From Acetobacterium sp965140355 (GTDB taxonomy: Bacteria > Bacillota > Clostridia > Eubacteriales > Eubacteriaceae), in contig OZ223194.1 of NCBI GenBank assembly GCA_965140355.1, positions 1,426,001 to 1,490,000 on the forward strand: a DNA stretch of 64,000 nt, written 5' to 3'. Positions 15,987 through 23,619 of this stretch are shown piece after piece (positions within the stretch are counted from its first letter, which is position 1; every line of letters begins with the position of its first letter). A program made the translations under genes and the position numbers. The notes beneath the pieces are model-generated. The model was not told the origin of the DNA, ran no database searches, and saw only the letters and a program-made list of their open reading frames with translations.

Positions 15987-16766
15987 TTATTCGGCAATTT
16001 GAACTGAAATGACGGAAAAGTCAAGACCATTGGCATTACAATAATCTTTTATCGTCATCGACATATCCGGAATCGGTCCACCGATTGCGGTTTCAATTTT
16101 GGCCTGGGAAATACCTAAAGCGATTGCTTCGGCAAAGGTTGTTTTTCCTTTCACCAGTTTATCGGCGTTTTCGCCAGTCCCAGAGCCGGAACCCGTCCCA
16201 GTTCCAATGCCCGTCCCTGTCCCAGTGCCCGTCCCTGTCCCAGTGCCCGTCCCACTTTCGGTATCGGTTGCAGGAGTAGTTTCAGCATTTAATTCGCTGG
16301 CAGTGACAAAATGGGTGTTTAAATAGTCAATTTGGTTGGCGGTCGGAGAACCTTCAGAGAGGATGACATCGCGACCGGCTTCTAATAGGTAGGCATCCTT
16401 GGGATCAATCTCAAAACCTTTATAAGCCGCGACAAAAAAACGAACCGAGCCGGTCCCGATTTCAACGGGACTCTTTTGGTACATACTTTCCAAAGTTTTA
16501 CATTGGAAAGTGGCAACATTTTCGGTAACATTAAAGGCTTTTCCCAAGCTGTCCAGAGGGATTTCAAAAAGCACTGAAATATCCTCAAAAGTATAAGAAC
16601 CGCGAATATCGGAAGGGTTGTACTCGCCGGCATTTTCCCCGGAAGTGAAAGTTATCGGAACTTTTTCCGTTTGGGTATTCCATAAACCAAGAGCAACAGC
16701 GCCACCGATACCAACAACTAAGATAATCAAGACGATCGTTATGGCATAGTTTGGTTTAAGCTTCAT
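15987..16766 (-). CDS. Membrane-anchored protein with Gly-Thr tract and duplicated module, unknown function
   Basis: This 259-aa protein has one N-terminal membrane segment (~8-28). An external domain (30-165) is followed by a Gly-Thr/Gly-Ser tract (171-198) and a C-terminal module (~205-259). Residues 56-80 (GSYTFEDISVLF...) and 206-230 (GKTTFAEAIALG...) share a G-x-x-TF pattern with similar helical spacing, so the protein seems to hold two copies of a small module joined by a flexible linker. I chose ATG 16766, 8 bp after GGAGGT. It overlaps the polyferredoxin gene by 11 bp, which suggests a shared redox function at the membrane. I do not recognise a named family. Confidence 0.7.
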   Translation of the reverse strand: MKLKPNYAITIVLIILVVGIGGAVALGLWNTQTEKVPITFTSGENAGEYNPSDIRGSYTFEDISVLFEIPLDSLGKAFNVTENVATFQCKTLESMYQKSPVEIGTGSVRFFVAAYKGFEIDPKDAYLLEAGRDVILSEGSPTANQIDYLNTHFVTASELNAETTPATDTESGTGTGTGTGTGTGTGIGTGTGSGSGTGENADKLVKGKTTFAEAIALGISQAKIETAIGGPIPDMSMTIKDYCNANGLDFSVISVQIAE

Positions 16767-17586
16767 GATTGTTACCTCCAATTAGTTTAATTTCAACCGT
16801 GTCACTAACTGGACAATTTTGTTCACTGGTACATTGGTGACAAGAAATACATTGGTGGTTGCGAATAACTTCTTTTTGAGAGACTTCGATGTTCATCGGA
16901 CAAACCTTATCGCATTTTTTACAATCGATACAGGTGGCGCTATTTCGTTTGAGTTGGAAAATTCGAAAGGTATTAAAAATCCCTAAGACGGCCCCGTAAG
17001 GACATAAATATTTACACCAGGGACGTTCAATAATCAGCGATAAGATCATCGTTAAACCAAGAATGATGAAGGCCGTGATTGCGACTTCGCCGGTGAAAAA
17101 ATTAAAGAAGGCATAAAAGGGGTCCCAATCCTGAAAGAGTAACTTGGTGGTAACGGCAGTAAAATAGATGACAATGATTAAAACAATGTAACGGCCATAA
17201 CGGAGGACGGTATCGATTTTTTTGGGAATCATTTTGTTAAATTGTTTAGGAAATAGACGTTTTCCTAATTTGCCAAGCCATTCTTCCAGGGTTCCCAGGG
17301 GACAAATGTAACCACAGAAAATGGAACCAAAAAGCAAGGCGACAAAAAGAAAAATAAGCATCAAGATCATCGATGAATCATGAATTTTTTGAACATAAGC
17401 GCCGGTTGTTAAAAATGTGTAAATCGAGACGACTCCGCCAAAAGGACAAATGGCATGGAGTGAGATCTTAGAGAGTACCGGAACAACAATGTTTGAACTA
17501 ATTAACCACTTACTGAAGGTAACGGCAAAGGTGAAAATAAAGAAGAAGGCCTGAACAATGGGACGTACGGAAAACTGCTTTTTCAT
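16756..17586 (-). CDS. NapH/NosR-type membrane polyferredoxin
   Basis: This 276-aa integral membrane iron-sulfur protein has about five membrane segments. CxxxCP motifs at the membrane face (CGYICPLGTLEEW and CKYLCPYGAVLG) are typical of NapH, NosR and YccM proteins. Two 4Fe-4S ferredoxin clusters lie near the C-terminus: CIDCKKCDKVCP and the CISCHQC series. Such proteins pass electrons between the quinone or ferredoxin pool and an external partner. I chose ATG 17586 after AAAGGAG; a TTG at 17601 overlaps that site. The partner here is probably the overlapping Gly-Thr tract protein. Confidence 0.85.
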   Translation of the reverse strand: MKKQFSVRPIVQAFFFIFTFAVTFSKWLISSNIVVPVLSKISLHAICPFGGVVSIYTFLTTGAYVQKIHDSSMILMLIFLFVALLFGSIFCGYICPLGTLEEWLGKLGKRLFPKQFNKMIPKKIDTVLRYGRYIVLIIVIYFTAVTTKLLFQDWDPFYAFFNFFTGEVAITAFIILGLTMILSLIIERPWCKYLCPYGAVLGIFNTFRIFQLKRNSATCIDCKKCDKVCPMNIEVSQKEVIRNHQCISCHQCTSEQNCPVSDTVEIKLIGGNNHEA

Positions 17587-17790
17587 AAAAACTCCTTTCA
17601 AATTTGTGGAAACTAAGCAATTGCGAAACGCATAAACGTCGAACAGTCGTAGCTTTGGGTTTAGTTTTTACAAAGCTTATGGCAGTTACGCAATTACCTA
17701 TTATAGGAACTGAAAAGGTAAGACAAAAATGAATAGCTTATGTTAAGATAGTTATTATCTACCCGTTATCAAATTAATAAAACAAGAGTT

Positions 17791-17824
17791 TTGACACAAA
17801 ATTGCCATCAAAAAATGATAAGCT
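17791..17824 (+). promoter_or_regulatory. Tandem TTGACA/TTGCCA box upstream of the two-component operon
   Basis: TTGACA-N5-TTGCCA (17791-17807) followed after 11 bp by TAAGCT (17819-17824). Spacing matches the two boxes at 15.26 and 15.70 kb exactly, which suggests autoregulation by the response regulator encoded next. Confidence 0.5.
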
Positions 17825-17852
17825 GATAAAATGGATTGTGGAGGTATAAGAG

Positions 17853-18524
17853 ATGAAAGGTATTCGCATATTAGTGGCTGAAGATGAAGATAAACTGCGG
17901 GAAATTATTTTGAAATATTTAAAAAAAGAAGGTTATGAAGGATTTGGAGCGGCCGATGGCGAAATTGCATTGGATCTTTGGGCTGAAAAAAAGCCCGATT
18001 GCATTATTTTGGATGTAACGATGCCAAAAATGGATGGCTTTGAGGTGTTGGGAGAAATCAGGGAAACGGATAACGTTCCAGCCATCATGCTGACTGCCCG
18101 CAGAGAAGAAGAAGATAAAATTCAGGGCTTTGAAGTTGGCGCCGATGATTATGTTACCAAACCTTTTAGTCCCCGCGAGTTGATGGTGCGAATTAAAGCA
18201 TTGTTAAAAAGAAGCGGTGTGGCAACAACCGAAAATAAACTGGATGTTTGCGGAATGATTTTAAATTCGGATGAACGCCAAATCGTGATTGATCATGAAA
18301 TGATTAATCTGACCCAAAAAGAATATGAAATTCTAAGTTACTTTATTAATCACCAAAAATTGGTATTAACCAGAGAACAAATTCTTGATCGCATTTGGGG
18401 ATATGAATACGAGGGCGATATCCGTGTGGTTGATACCACGATTAAGCGATTACGGAAAAAAATGGGAAATAAAGGAGACTGTATTCAAACCGTTCGCGGG
18501 ATGGGATATAAATTTAAAGAATGA
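17853..18524 (+). CDS. OmpR-family response regulator
   Basis: This 223-aa protein has a receiver domain (phospho-acceptor Asp in IILDVTMPKMDG, Lys in YVTKPFSP) followed by an OmpR/PhoB winged-helix domain ending TVRGMGYKFKE. The ATG follows TGGAGG. It overlaps the kinase gene by 4 bp (ATGA). DNA-binding proteins of this class contact 11-bp-spaced direct repeats, like those found before this operon and the two secreted-protein genes. Confidence 0.93.
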   Translation: MKGIRILVAEDEDKLREIILKYLKKEGYEGFGAADGEIALDLWAEKKPDCIILDVTMPKMDGFEVLGEIRETDNVPAIMLTARREEEDKIQGFEVGADDYVTKPFSPRELMVRIKALLKRSGVATTENKLDVCGMILNSDERQIVIDHEMINLTQKEYEILSYFINHQKLVLTREQILDRIWGYEYEGDIRVVDTTIKRLRKKMGNKGDCIQTVRGMGYKFKE

Positions 18525-20278
18525 GACGCTCGATTTTTTCAAGATTGATGTTTTATCTCGGCATTTTTTTTCTGATTCTCTGTAGTTTAACCTATTATGT
18601 TTTGAGTTCTTATTTTGAAGTGTACTACACACAAAGTAGGACCGAATCGTTGATCGAAAAAACGGAAGAAGTGCGAACAATTTACAATCAGGATGGTTTA
18701 ACGCCGGAACTGCAGGCATTGATTGATCTTGCTGCCGAAGAAGGGACGGTGATCCAAATTATCCAGAAAAAAACCAGCACGGAAGATGTTTCTTTAGAAC
18801 AAACCGACGTTTTAAAAAATGCACAGGGGTTAGAAATGGATTTCTATGAGGGATTGCTATGGCCTGCCCTGAGTGAAAAAAGCGTTGAGAAATGGCGCTT
18901 GGCGGCTGGCGGCGAACATAAAGGGAATGGATCGGGATCAGGCAGTGGCCCGGAAACGGGAACAGGATCTGAAGTTGGTTCCGGCAGCGGATCAGGCAGT
19001 GGCCCCGGTAATGGCTCTGACAGCGGTTCCGGCAGTGGCCCTGGTAATGGCTCTGACAGTGGCTCTGACAGTGGCTCCGGCAGTGGTTCCGGTAGCGGTT
19101 CCGGTAGTGGCTCCGGCAGTGGTGGATCCGGCAATGGGTCAGGAAATGGCAGCGGAGCGGGACAGGGACAATTAAATAGTATTGAAAGTCAGATTGAGGA
19201 GTATCATGAAGGCGAAAGTTTTGTGATTGTTTTAGGAAATAATGAGCATCAGGTGGAATGGTTGACCCATAAAGTTATTGCCAACGATGGAACTCAGATT
19301 ATTGGACGAATTCCCTTGTATTCGGTACATGATGTTATCGAAATTGTCCAGAAATTTTTGCTGACTTTTTTAGTGATTGTTTTTATCTTTTCGTTAGTAT
19401 TTGCGTATTTTTTTGCGCGTGGGATCTCCAAGCCGATTATTCGTTTAAATCGGATTTCCAAAGAAATGGGAAATCTTAATTTTTCTCAAAAATACCAGGG
19501 TAATCGAAAAGATGAAATTGGCCAATTAGGAGAAACGTTAAATCACATTTCAGATGAACTAGAAGGTGCGATCCAAAAACTTCAGGAAGAACTTAACAAA
19601 GAACGAACCTTTGAAAAAATGCGTCAGCGCTTTACGGCGCAGGTATCTCACGAAATTCAAACACCTTTAGCGGTTATTAAAAGTTATGCTGAAGCCCTGG
19701 AAGATGGCATTCTTGAGAATCGCGATGAAGAACGGGATTATTTTGTGACGATTCAGAAAGAAGCGGACAAGATCAGCGGAATTGCCAGCGATTTGCTTGA
19801 TTTAGCGCAGATTGAATCGGGTGCCTATCAGCTTAAAAAGGAAACTGTTTTAGGTGTTGAAGTAATTGCTTCGGTGGTTGACCGTTTTACTCATACTTAT
19901 CCCGAAAAAAATATTGTCTTTAAAAATAATTGCGACCCAAAACAAACGATTGATATGGATCGGAAACGGATGGAACAAGTTTTTTATAATCTGTTAAATA
20001 ATGCGATTAAACATGTTTATCCGGCGGATGGGATTATTCAGGTTGGTTGCGAAACGCTGGGAAATGAGTGGATAGTATCTGTTTATAATGTGGGTAAGTC
20101 GATTCCGGAAAATGAGATTGATCAGATCTGGGAATACTTTTATAAGGCTAAATCGGATAAAAAAGGCACGGGATTGGGATTAGCAATCGTTAAAGGCATC
20201 ATTGTTTGCCATAACGGCAAGGTGGCTGTGGATAACCGTGAAAACGGGGTATGGTTCGAGGTCCGTTTGCCAATATAA
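18521..20278 (+). CDS. Sensor histidine kinase with extracytoplasmic Gly-Ser tract
   Basis: This 585-aa kinase is arranged as follows: membrane segment ~10-30; extracytoplasmic domain 31-277; membrane segment ~278-299; HAMP ~300-352; HisKA with His377 in SHEIQTPLAVIKS; HATPase with N-box NLLNNAIKH and G-box GTGLGLAIVKG. The external domain is unusual. Residues ~136-214 are almost only Gly and Ser with some Asp, Asn and Pro, splitting the sensor into two short folded parts. The DNA of this tract (about 18,925-19,165) is repetitive. The same compositional style occurs in the neighbouring membrane and secreted proteins, so the signal is probably at the cell surface. Confidence 0.9.
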   Translation: MRRSIFSRLMFYLGIFFLILCSLTYYVLSSYFEVYYTQSRTESLIEKTEEVRTIYNQDGLTPELQALIDLAAEEGTVIQIIQKKTSTEDVSLEQTDVLKNAQGLEMDFYEGLLWPALSEKSVEKWRLAAGGEHKGNGSGSGSGPETGTGSEVGSGSGSGSGPGNGSDSGSGSGPGNGSDSGSDSGSGSGSGSGSGSGSGSGGSGNGSGNGSGAGQGQLNSIESQIEEYHEGESFVIVLGNNEHQVEWLTHKVIANDGTQIIGRIPLYSVHDVIEIVQKFLLTFLVIVFIFSLVFAYFFARGISKPIIRLNRISKEMGNLNFSQKYQGNRKDEIGQLGETLNHISDELEGAIQKLQEELNKERTFEKMRQRFTAQVSHEIQTPLAVIKSYAEALEDGILENRDEERDYFVTIQKEADKISGIASDLLDLAQIESGAYQLKKETVLGVEVIASVVDRFTHTYPEKNIVFKNNCDPKQTIDMDRKRMEQVFYNLLNNAIKHVYPADGIIQVGCETLGNEWIVSVYNVGKSIPENEIDQIWEYFYKAKSDKKGTGLGLAIVKGIIVCHNGKVAVDNRENGVWFEVRLPI

Positions 20279-20355
20279 ACTTTTAACATTGGGATTATTA
20301 AAGTCAATTGATATGTTATAATAAGAAAAAATAGTTGAAGCGACAGGAGTACAAA

Positions 20356-21408
20356 ATGAGTTTATTATTGGAAACATTGGAAAAAATTCAGCCTCTCAAT
20401 GAAGAAATGATGCAAACCGCCAAAGAGCGAGTAGATTTTCTGCTTAAACCGGTGGGGAGTCTTGGAACGTTAGAAGAAATTGCCGTGCAACTGGCAGGCA
20501 TAAGCGGAGAAATGTATCCGGATATCAGTAAAAAAGCAATGCTTGTTTTTGCTGCTGATCACGGCGTTTTCGAAGAAGGGGTGGCTGCGGCACCACAGGA
20601 AGTTACCGACTTGATGGCGCAAATGATTATTGCCGGTAAAAGCGGCGTGGCGGCGTTAAGCAAGCAAGCCGGAGCGGATATTTTTGTCTGTGATGTGGGG
20701 ATGGTGTCAGACCTTCCGCCAAACTCCAAAATCCTTGATAAAAAAATTAGAAAAGCTACCTCAAATATGCGAAAAGGTCCGGCTATGAGTCGGGAAGAAG
20801 CGGTTCAATCGCTGGAAATCGGCATTGATGTGGCCCAACGCGCCATCAATAATGGTTATATGATTTTGGGAACCGGTGAAGTTGGTATTTCAAATACTAC
20901 CGCCAGTGCGGCTATTATCGCAGCGCTCAGCGGGGTTGATCCGGGAGAATTGACTGGGGCTGGAGCTAATCTTTCGGAAGAAAAAATGATTGTTAAAGCC
21001 CAGGTTATTCGCGATGCGCTTACTTTAAATAAACCTGATAAAACCGATGCGCTTGATGTTTTGGCAAAAGTCGGCGGATTTGAAATCGGAGCGATGGCCG
21101 GAGCCATGTTGGCTGGAGCAGCGAATCATATCCCCGTGTTGATTGATGGGTTTATTTCGACGGCTGCAGCCGCGATTGCCATTGGGATTGATCCAAAGGT
21201 TAAAGGGTATCTGATTTGTTCTCATGCTTCAGCGGAAAAAGGGGCTGCTTATGCTTCAGAATTTATTGGCGCCAAACCATTTTTAAATATGGGCATGCGT
21301 TTGGGCGAAGGCAGCGGTGCGGCGATTGCGTTTAATATCGTCGAAGCAGCTTTGTTTATGAATCGTGAAATGGCAACCTATGGAGATGTTGGGTTAGGTG
21401 TGGTTTAA
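20356..21408 (+). CDS. cobT: Nicotinate-nucleotide-dimethylbenzimidazole phosphoribosyltransferase
   Basis: CobT (350 aa) makes alpha-ribazole phosphate, the lower-ligand precursor of cobalamin. The family motifs KPVGSLGTLE, FAADHGV, GEVGISNTT and the C-terminal GMRLGEGSGAA with its catalytic Glu are all present. I chose ATG 20356 after ACAGGAG; the upstream in-frame TTG has no such site. No other cobalamin gene is adjacent. An acetogen would need corrinoid for its methyltransferases, but that role is inference. Confidence 0.95.
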   Translation: MSLLLETLEKIQPLNEEMMQTAKERVDFLLKPVGSLGTLEEIAVQLAGISGEMYPDISKKAMLVFAADHGVFEEGVAAAPQEVTDLMAQMIIAGKSGVAALSKQAGADIFVCDVGMVSDLPPNSKILDKKIRKATSNMRKGPAMSREEAVQSLEIGIDVAQRAINNGYMILGTGEVGISNTTASAAIIAALSGVDPGELTGAGANLSEEKMIVKAQVIRDALTLNKPDKTDALDVLAKVGGFEIGAMAGAMLAGAANHIPVLIDGFISTAAAAIAIGIDPKVKGYLICSHASAEKGAAYASEFIGAKPFLNMGMRLGEGSGAAIAFNIVEAALFMNREMATYGDVGLGVV

Positions 21409-21427
21409 AAACTGAATTAAAAGTCTC

Positions 21428-21463
21428 AAAGCCCTGCAAAAGCGAGATCTTTTGCAGGGCTTT
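21428..21463 (+). terminator. Terminator of cobT
   Basis: A perfect 15-bp stem (AAAGCCCTGCAAAAG and complement) with a 6-nt loop. The T-run is short (TTT). It also lies downstream of the convergent permease gene. Confidence 0.75.
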
Positions 21464-21500
21464 GGTGCGCGCGGGATTATTAAGGCGGGGCAAAAAGCGG

Positions 21501-22220
21501 TTAGAATTTTACGCGTTTTAAGATATAAATTTGACTGATCAATAACGCTAAACCATAGATGATCCCCCAAACAACTGGCCATAACAGGGCTGGCAAGTTA
21601 AAAAAATCCATGCCGGTTAAGGTGCTGAGGATCTCAAAAACAGGCGGAAAGACCACGGTGATCCAGCGTGTTGGCGGGAAACTGGCGGCGAGTGCGCCCT
21701 TTGATAAACCCATGACGGTGAAAAAAAATAAGAGCAGCACCGCCAGCTTACGATTTTTTATAATGCGGGGATGAAAAAATGAACCGGTCAGGGCGCCTAA
21801 AAAGGCCATTAAACAATGCAGGAAAAATCCGCTCAAGATGTCTTCAAACTGGATACTGCGGGTAAATAATTGATTGTGATTGACAAGATTGGCGATCAGG
21901 GGATACAGGAGGCCAAGGATGCTCATCACAAAACCGATGATCATCAACACCATCAGACGACTAAGGTAATAAAGGGTGTCGTTTTGGAGTCGAAGTAAAA
22001 CCAGTTGTTCAGTAACCGGGTTTTCAAGTTCAGCGAAACTAAAACCGACATAAGCCATTATAAAAAACAGGACTCCGGATGATTCGGAAAAACTCGAAAC
22101 AATTGAAAAAGGCATGATGCCATAGGCGGCAAATAAGTAGATCAGATAGATTAAAAAAGGTAGCAATAATTTATAGGATTTGAGATACGTTTTAAAATGG
22201 TAATTTAGCAGATTTTTCAT
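21501..22220 (-). CDS. ABC transporter membrane protein, unknown substrate
   Basis: This 239-aa protein has about six hydrophobic segments and no recognisable catalytic motif. Its start overlaps the ATPase gene by 4 bp. It is probably the permease of that ABC pair, comparable to ABC-2-type efflux permeases or bacteriocin-immunity-type systems. Strong membrane character and context support the role; substrate is unknown. Confidence 0.75.
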   Translation of the reverse strand: MKNLLNYHFKTYLKSYKLLLPFLIYLIYLFAAYGIMPFSIVSSFSESSGVLFFIMAYVGFSFAELENPVTEQLVLLRLQNDTLYYLSRLMVLMIIGFVMSILGLLYPLIANLVNHNQLFTRSIQFEDILSGFFLHCLMAFLGALTGSFFHPRIIKNRKLAVLLLFFFTVMGLSKGALAASFPPTRWITVVFPPVFEILSTLTGMDFFNLPALLWPVVWGIIYGLALLISQIYILKRVKF

Positions 22221-23053
22221 TGATCAATTCCTTTCATGACCCGCAGTTTAAAGTCATGGTTTAGCATCTCTTTCAAAACCAAGTCGCTGTGGTTCCTCGG
22301 AACAATTAATTTTAGCCGATTATGATCCCATTCGGCATGTTCAATTAAAGTTTGGATAACAGGCGTAATTTTTTGTTCCGATAAGGATTCAAAAATCATC
22401 ACATCATATTCAATTTCGCAGAAAGCGGAAAAATCTAAGGGGACTAAGTGATGATCCGATAGTTCAAAAGCGGTATGAGCGAGTTGATTGACGAGAAAAC
22501 GTTCATGACAAGACATGATCGTGGCAACACCTTGCTGCTGGAGGTTCTGAACCATCTGGATAAATAATTTTTGAGAATGAAGATCCTGACCGGATAACGG
22601 CTCATCGAGTAGTAAGATATCGGGGGAATTCAGCAAAGCCTGAATAACCGCGACTTTTTGAATGGTGCCCTTGGAAAGAAACTTAATCGGAACATCAACC
22701 ATATCGGTCATTTGAAAGGCATCAAATAAATGATGGCTTTGGGTCGTGATATGTTCGAGTGATAAACCTTCAATCAAACCCATCGATTGGATGAATGCTT
22801 CGGGAGACAAATCAATTTTGGGAAAATTTTCAGGGATATAAGCGATTTTAAGCTGCGGAGCATAATCAATGTTACCGGCAGAAATTTTTGATAAGCCGGC
22901 GATTATTTTTAGCAAGGTGCTTTTACCACTGCCATTATGACCGAGTAAGGCGATGGTGGAATTTTTGGTAATATTCAGATTAAGATCTTTTAGGACTAAT
23001 TTTTTTCCAAAATATTTGGAAATCATATTGAGCGAAATAAGCGTAGTGTTCAT
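22217..23053 (-). CDS. ABC transporter ATP-binding protein
   Basis: This 278-aa ATPase has Walker A GHNGSGKST, signature LSKGTIQKV (the family SGGQ is changed to SKGT, seen in CcmA/YxlF-type exporters), Walker B ILLLDEPLSGQD and the H-loop MSCHE. The C-terminal ~65 residues are extra. It forms an operon with the permease gene. A palindrome CCTATCATAGG (23111-23121), containing a -10-like TATGAT on the minus strand, lies 58 bp upstream. Confidence 0.85.
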   Translation of the reverse strand: MNTTLISLNMISKYFGKKLVLKDLNLNITKNSTIALLGHNGSGKSTLLKIIAGLSKISAGNIDYAPQLKIAYIPENFPKIDLSPEAFIQSMGLIEGLSLEHITTQSHHLFDAFQMTDMVDVPIKFLSKGTIQKVAVIQALLNSPDILLLDEPLSGQDLHSQKLFIQMVQNLQQQGVATIMSCHERFLVNQLAHTAFELSDHHLVPLDFSAFCEIEYDVMIFESLSEQKITPVIQTLIEHAEWDHNRLKLIVPRNHSDLVLKEMLNHDFKLRVMKGIDQ

Positions 23054-23198
23054 TAGCGACTCCTTAAAGCCATTTGAATAAATTAAAAACTAAAAATTAA
23101 GCTACTTAATCCTATCATAGGTGCCTAAAAACAGCAATGGACTTGAGCGTTTTTAGGAACGAGTTGCTTGATGTCCATGAGAAGTTACTAAAAAAATC

Positions 23199-23228
23199 TT
23201 GACATTATTTTGAAATTAGTAATATAAT
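23199..23228 (+). promoter_or_regulatory. Promoter of the T-box leader
   Basis: TTGACA (23199-23204), 18-bp spacer and TATAAT (23223-23228). Transcription would start at about 23235, just ahead of Stem I. Confidence 0.85.
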
Positions 23229-23240
23229 AATTGAAATAAT

Positions 23241-23532
23241 TAAAAACGATGAACGAGGAAAGTAGTTGATGTTGGCGTCTTCAGAGAGTTGGAAATGCTG
23301 GGAACCAATGGCAATGGCGTTAATGAAGTTCCCTCTGGAGTTGATCTGCTGAACCGGTGCGAGATTAAGTGCGATATGCGTCCCGATATTAGGCAAATAC
23401 GGTGTTCCTCATCGTTAAATAAGGAAAGAGCAGCGTGATAACCGTTTTGCTCGATAAGGTGGATTAGTAACTAATCAAATTAGGTGGTACCGCGAGTCAG
23501 ACTCGTCCTTTTTATTAAGGATGGGTCTTTTT
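23241..23532 (+). promoter_or_regulatory. T-box riboswitch, probable phenylalanine (TTC) specifier
   Basis: All landmarks are in order: GAGGAAAGTAG (GA motif, 5' side of the specifier loop), CAGAGAG (AG-rich bulge), GAAGTTCCCTC (3' side, with CCTC pairing to GAGG), then AGGTGGTACCGCG (T-box, 23482-23494). It ends with a terminator hairpin and T-run (23499-23532). With the GAGG/CCTC pair as reference the specifier is TTC, for tRNA-Phe; GTT (Val) is the alternative frame. Uncharged tRNA should promote read-through into the CoA-ligase gene. Confidence 0.85.
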
Positions 23533-23619
23533 GTTTGTTAAAACTGCACCCAAAGCAACCGTTGTTCGATGTTTTTTAATTTCGCAATTACCTAAAAATG
23601 AGAAAATATGGAGGAAGAA

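Noticed and set aside
16160..16260. Repetitive CCCGTCCC/CCAGTGCCC tract
   Set aside because: It encodes the Gly-Thr tract of the minus-strand protein; it is not an array or an origin.
18920..19170. Tandem DNA repeats that could suggest a CRISPR or minisatellite
   Set aside because: The repeats keep one open frame and encode a Gly-Ser linker inside the histidine kinase; there are no spacers of constant length.
23205..23396. Minus-strand open frame over the T-box
   Set aside because: It lies opposite conserved T-box landmarks and has no ribosome-binding site.
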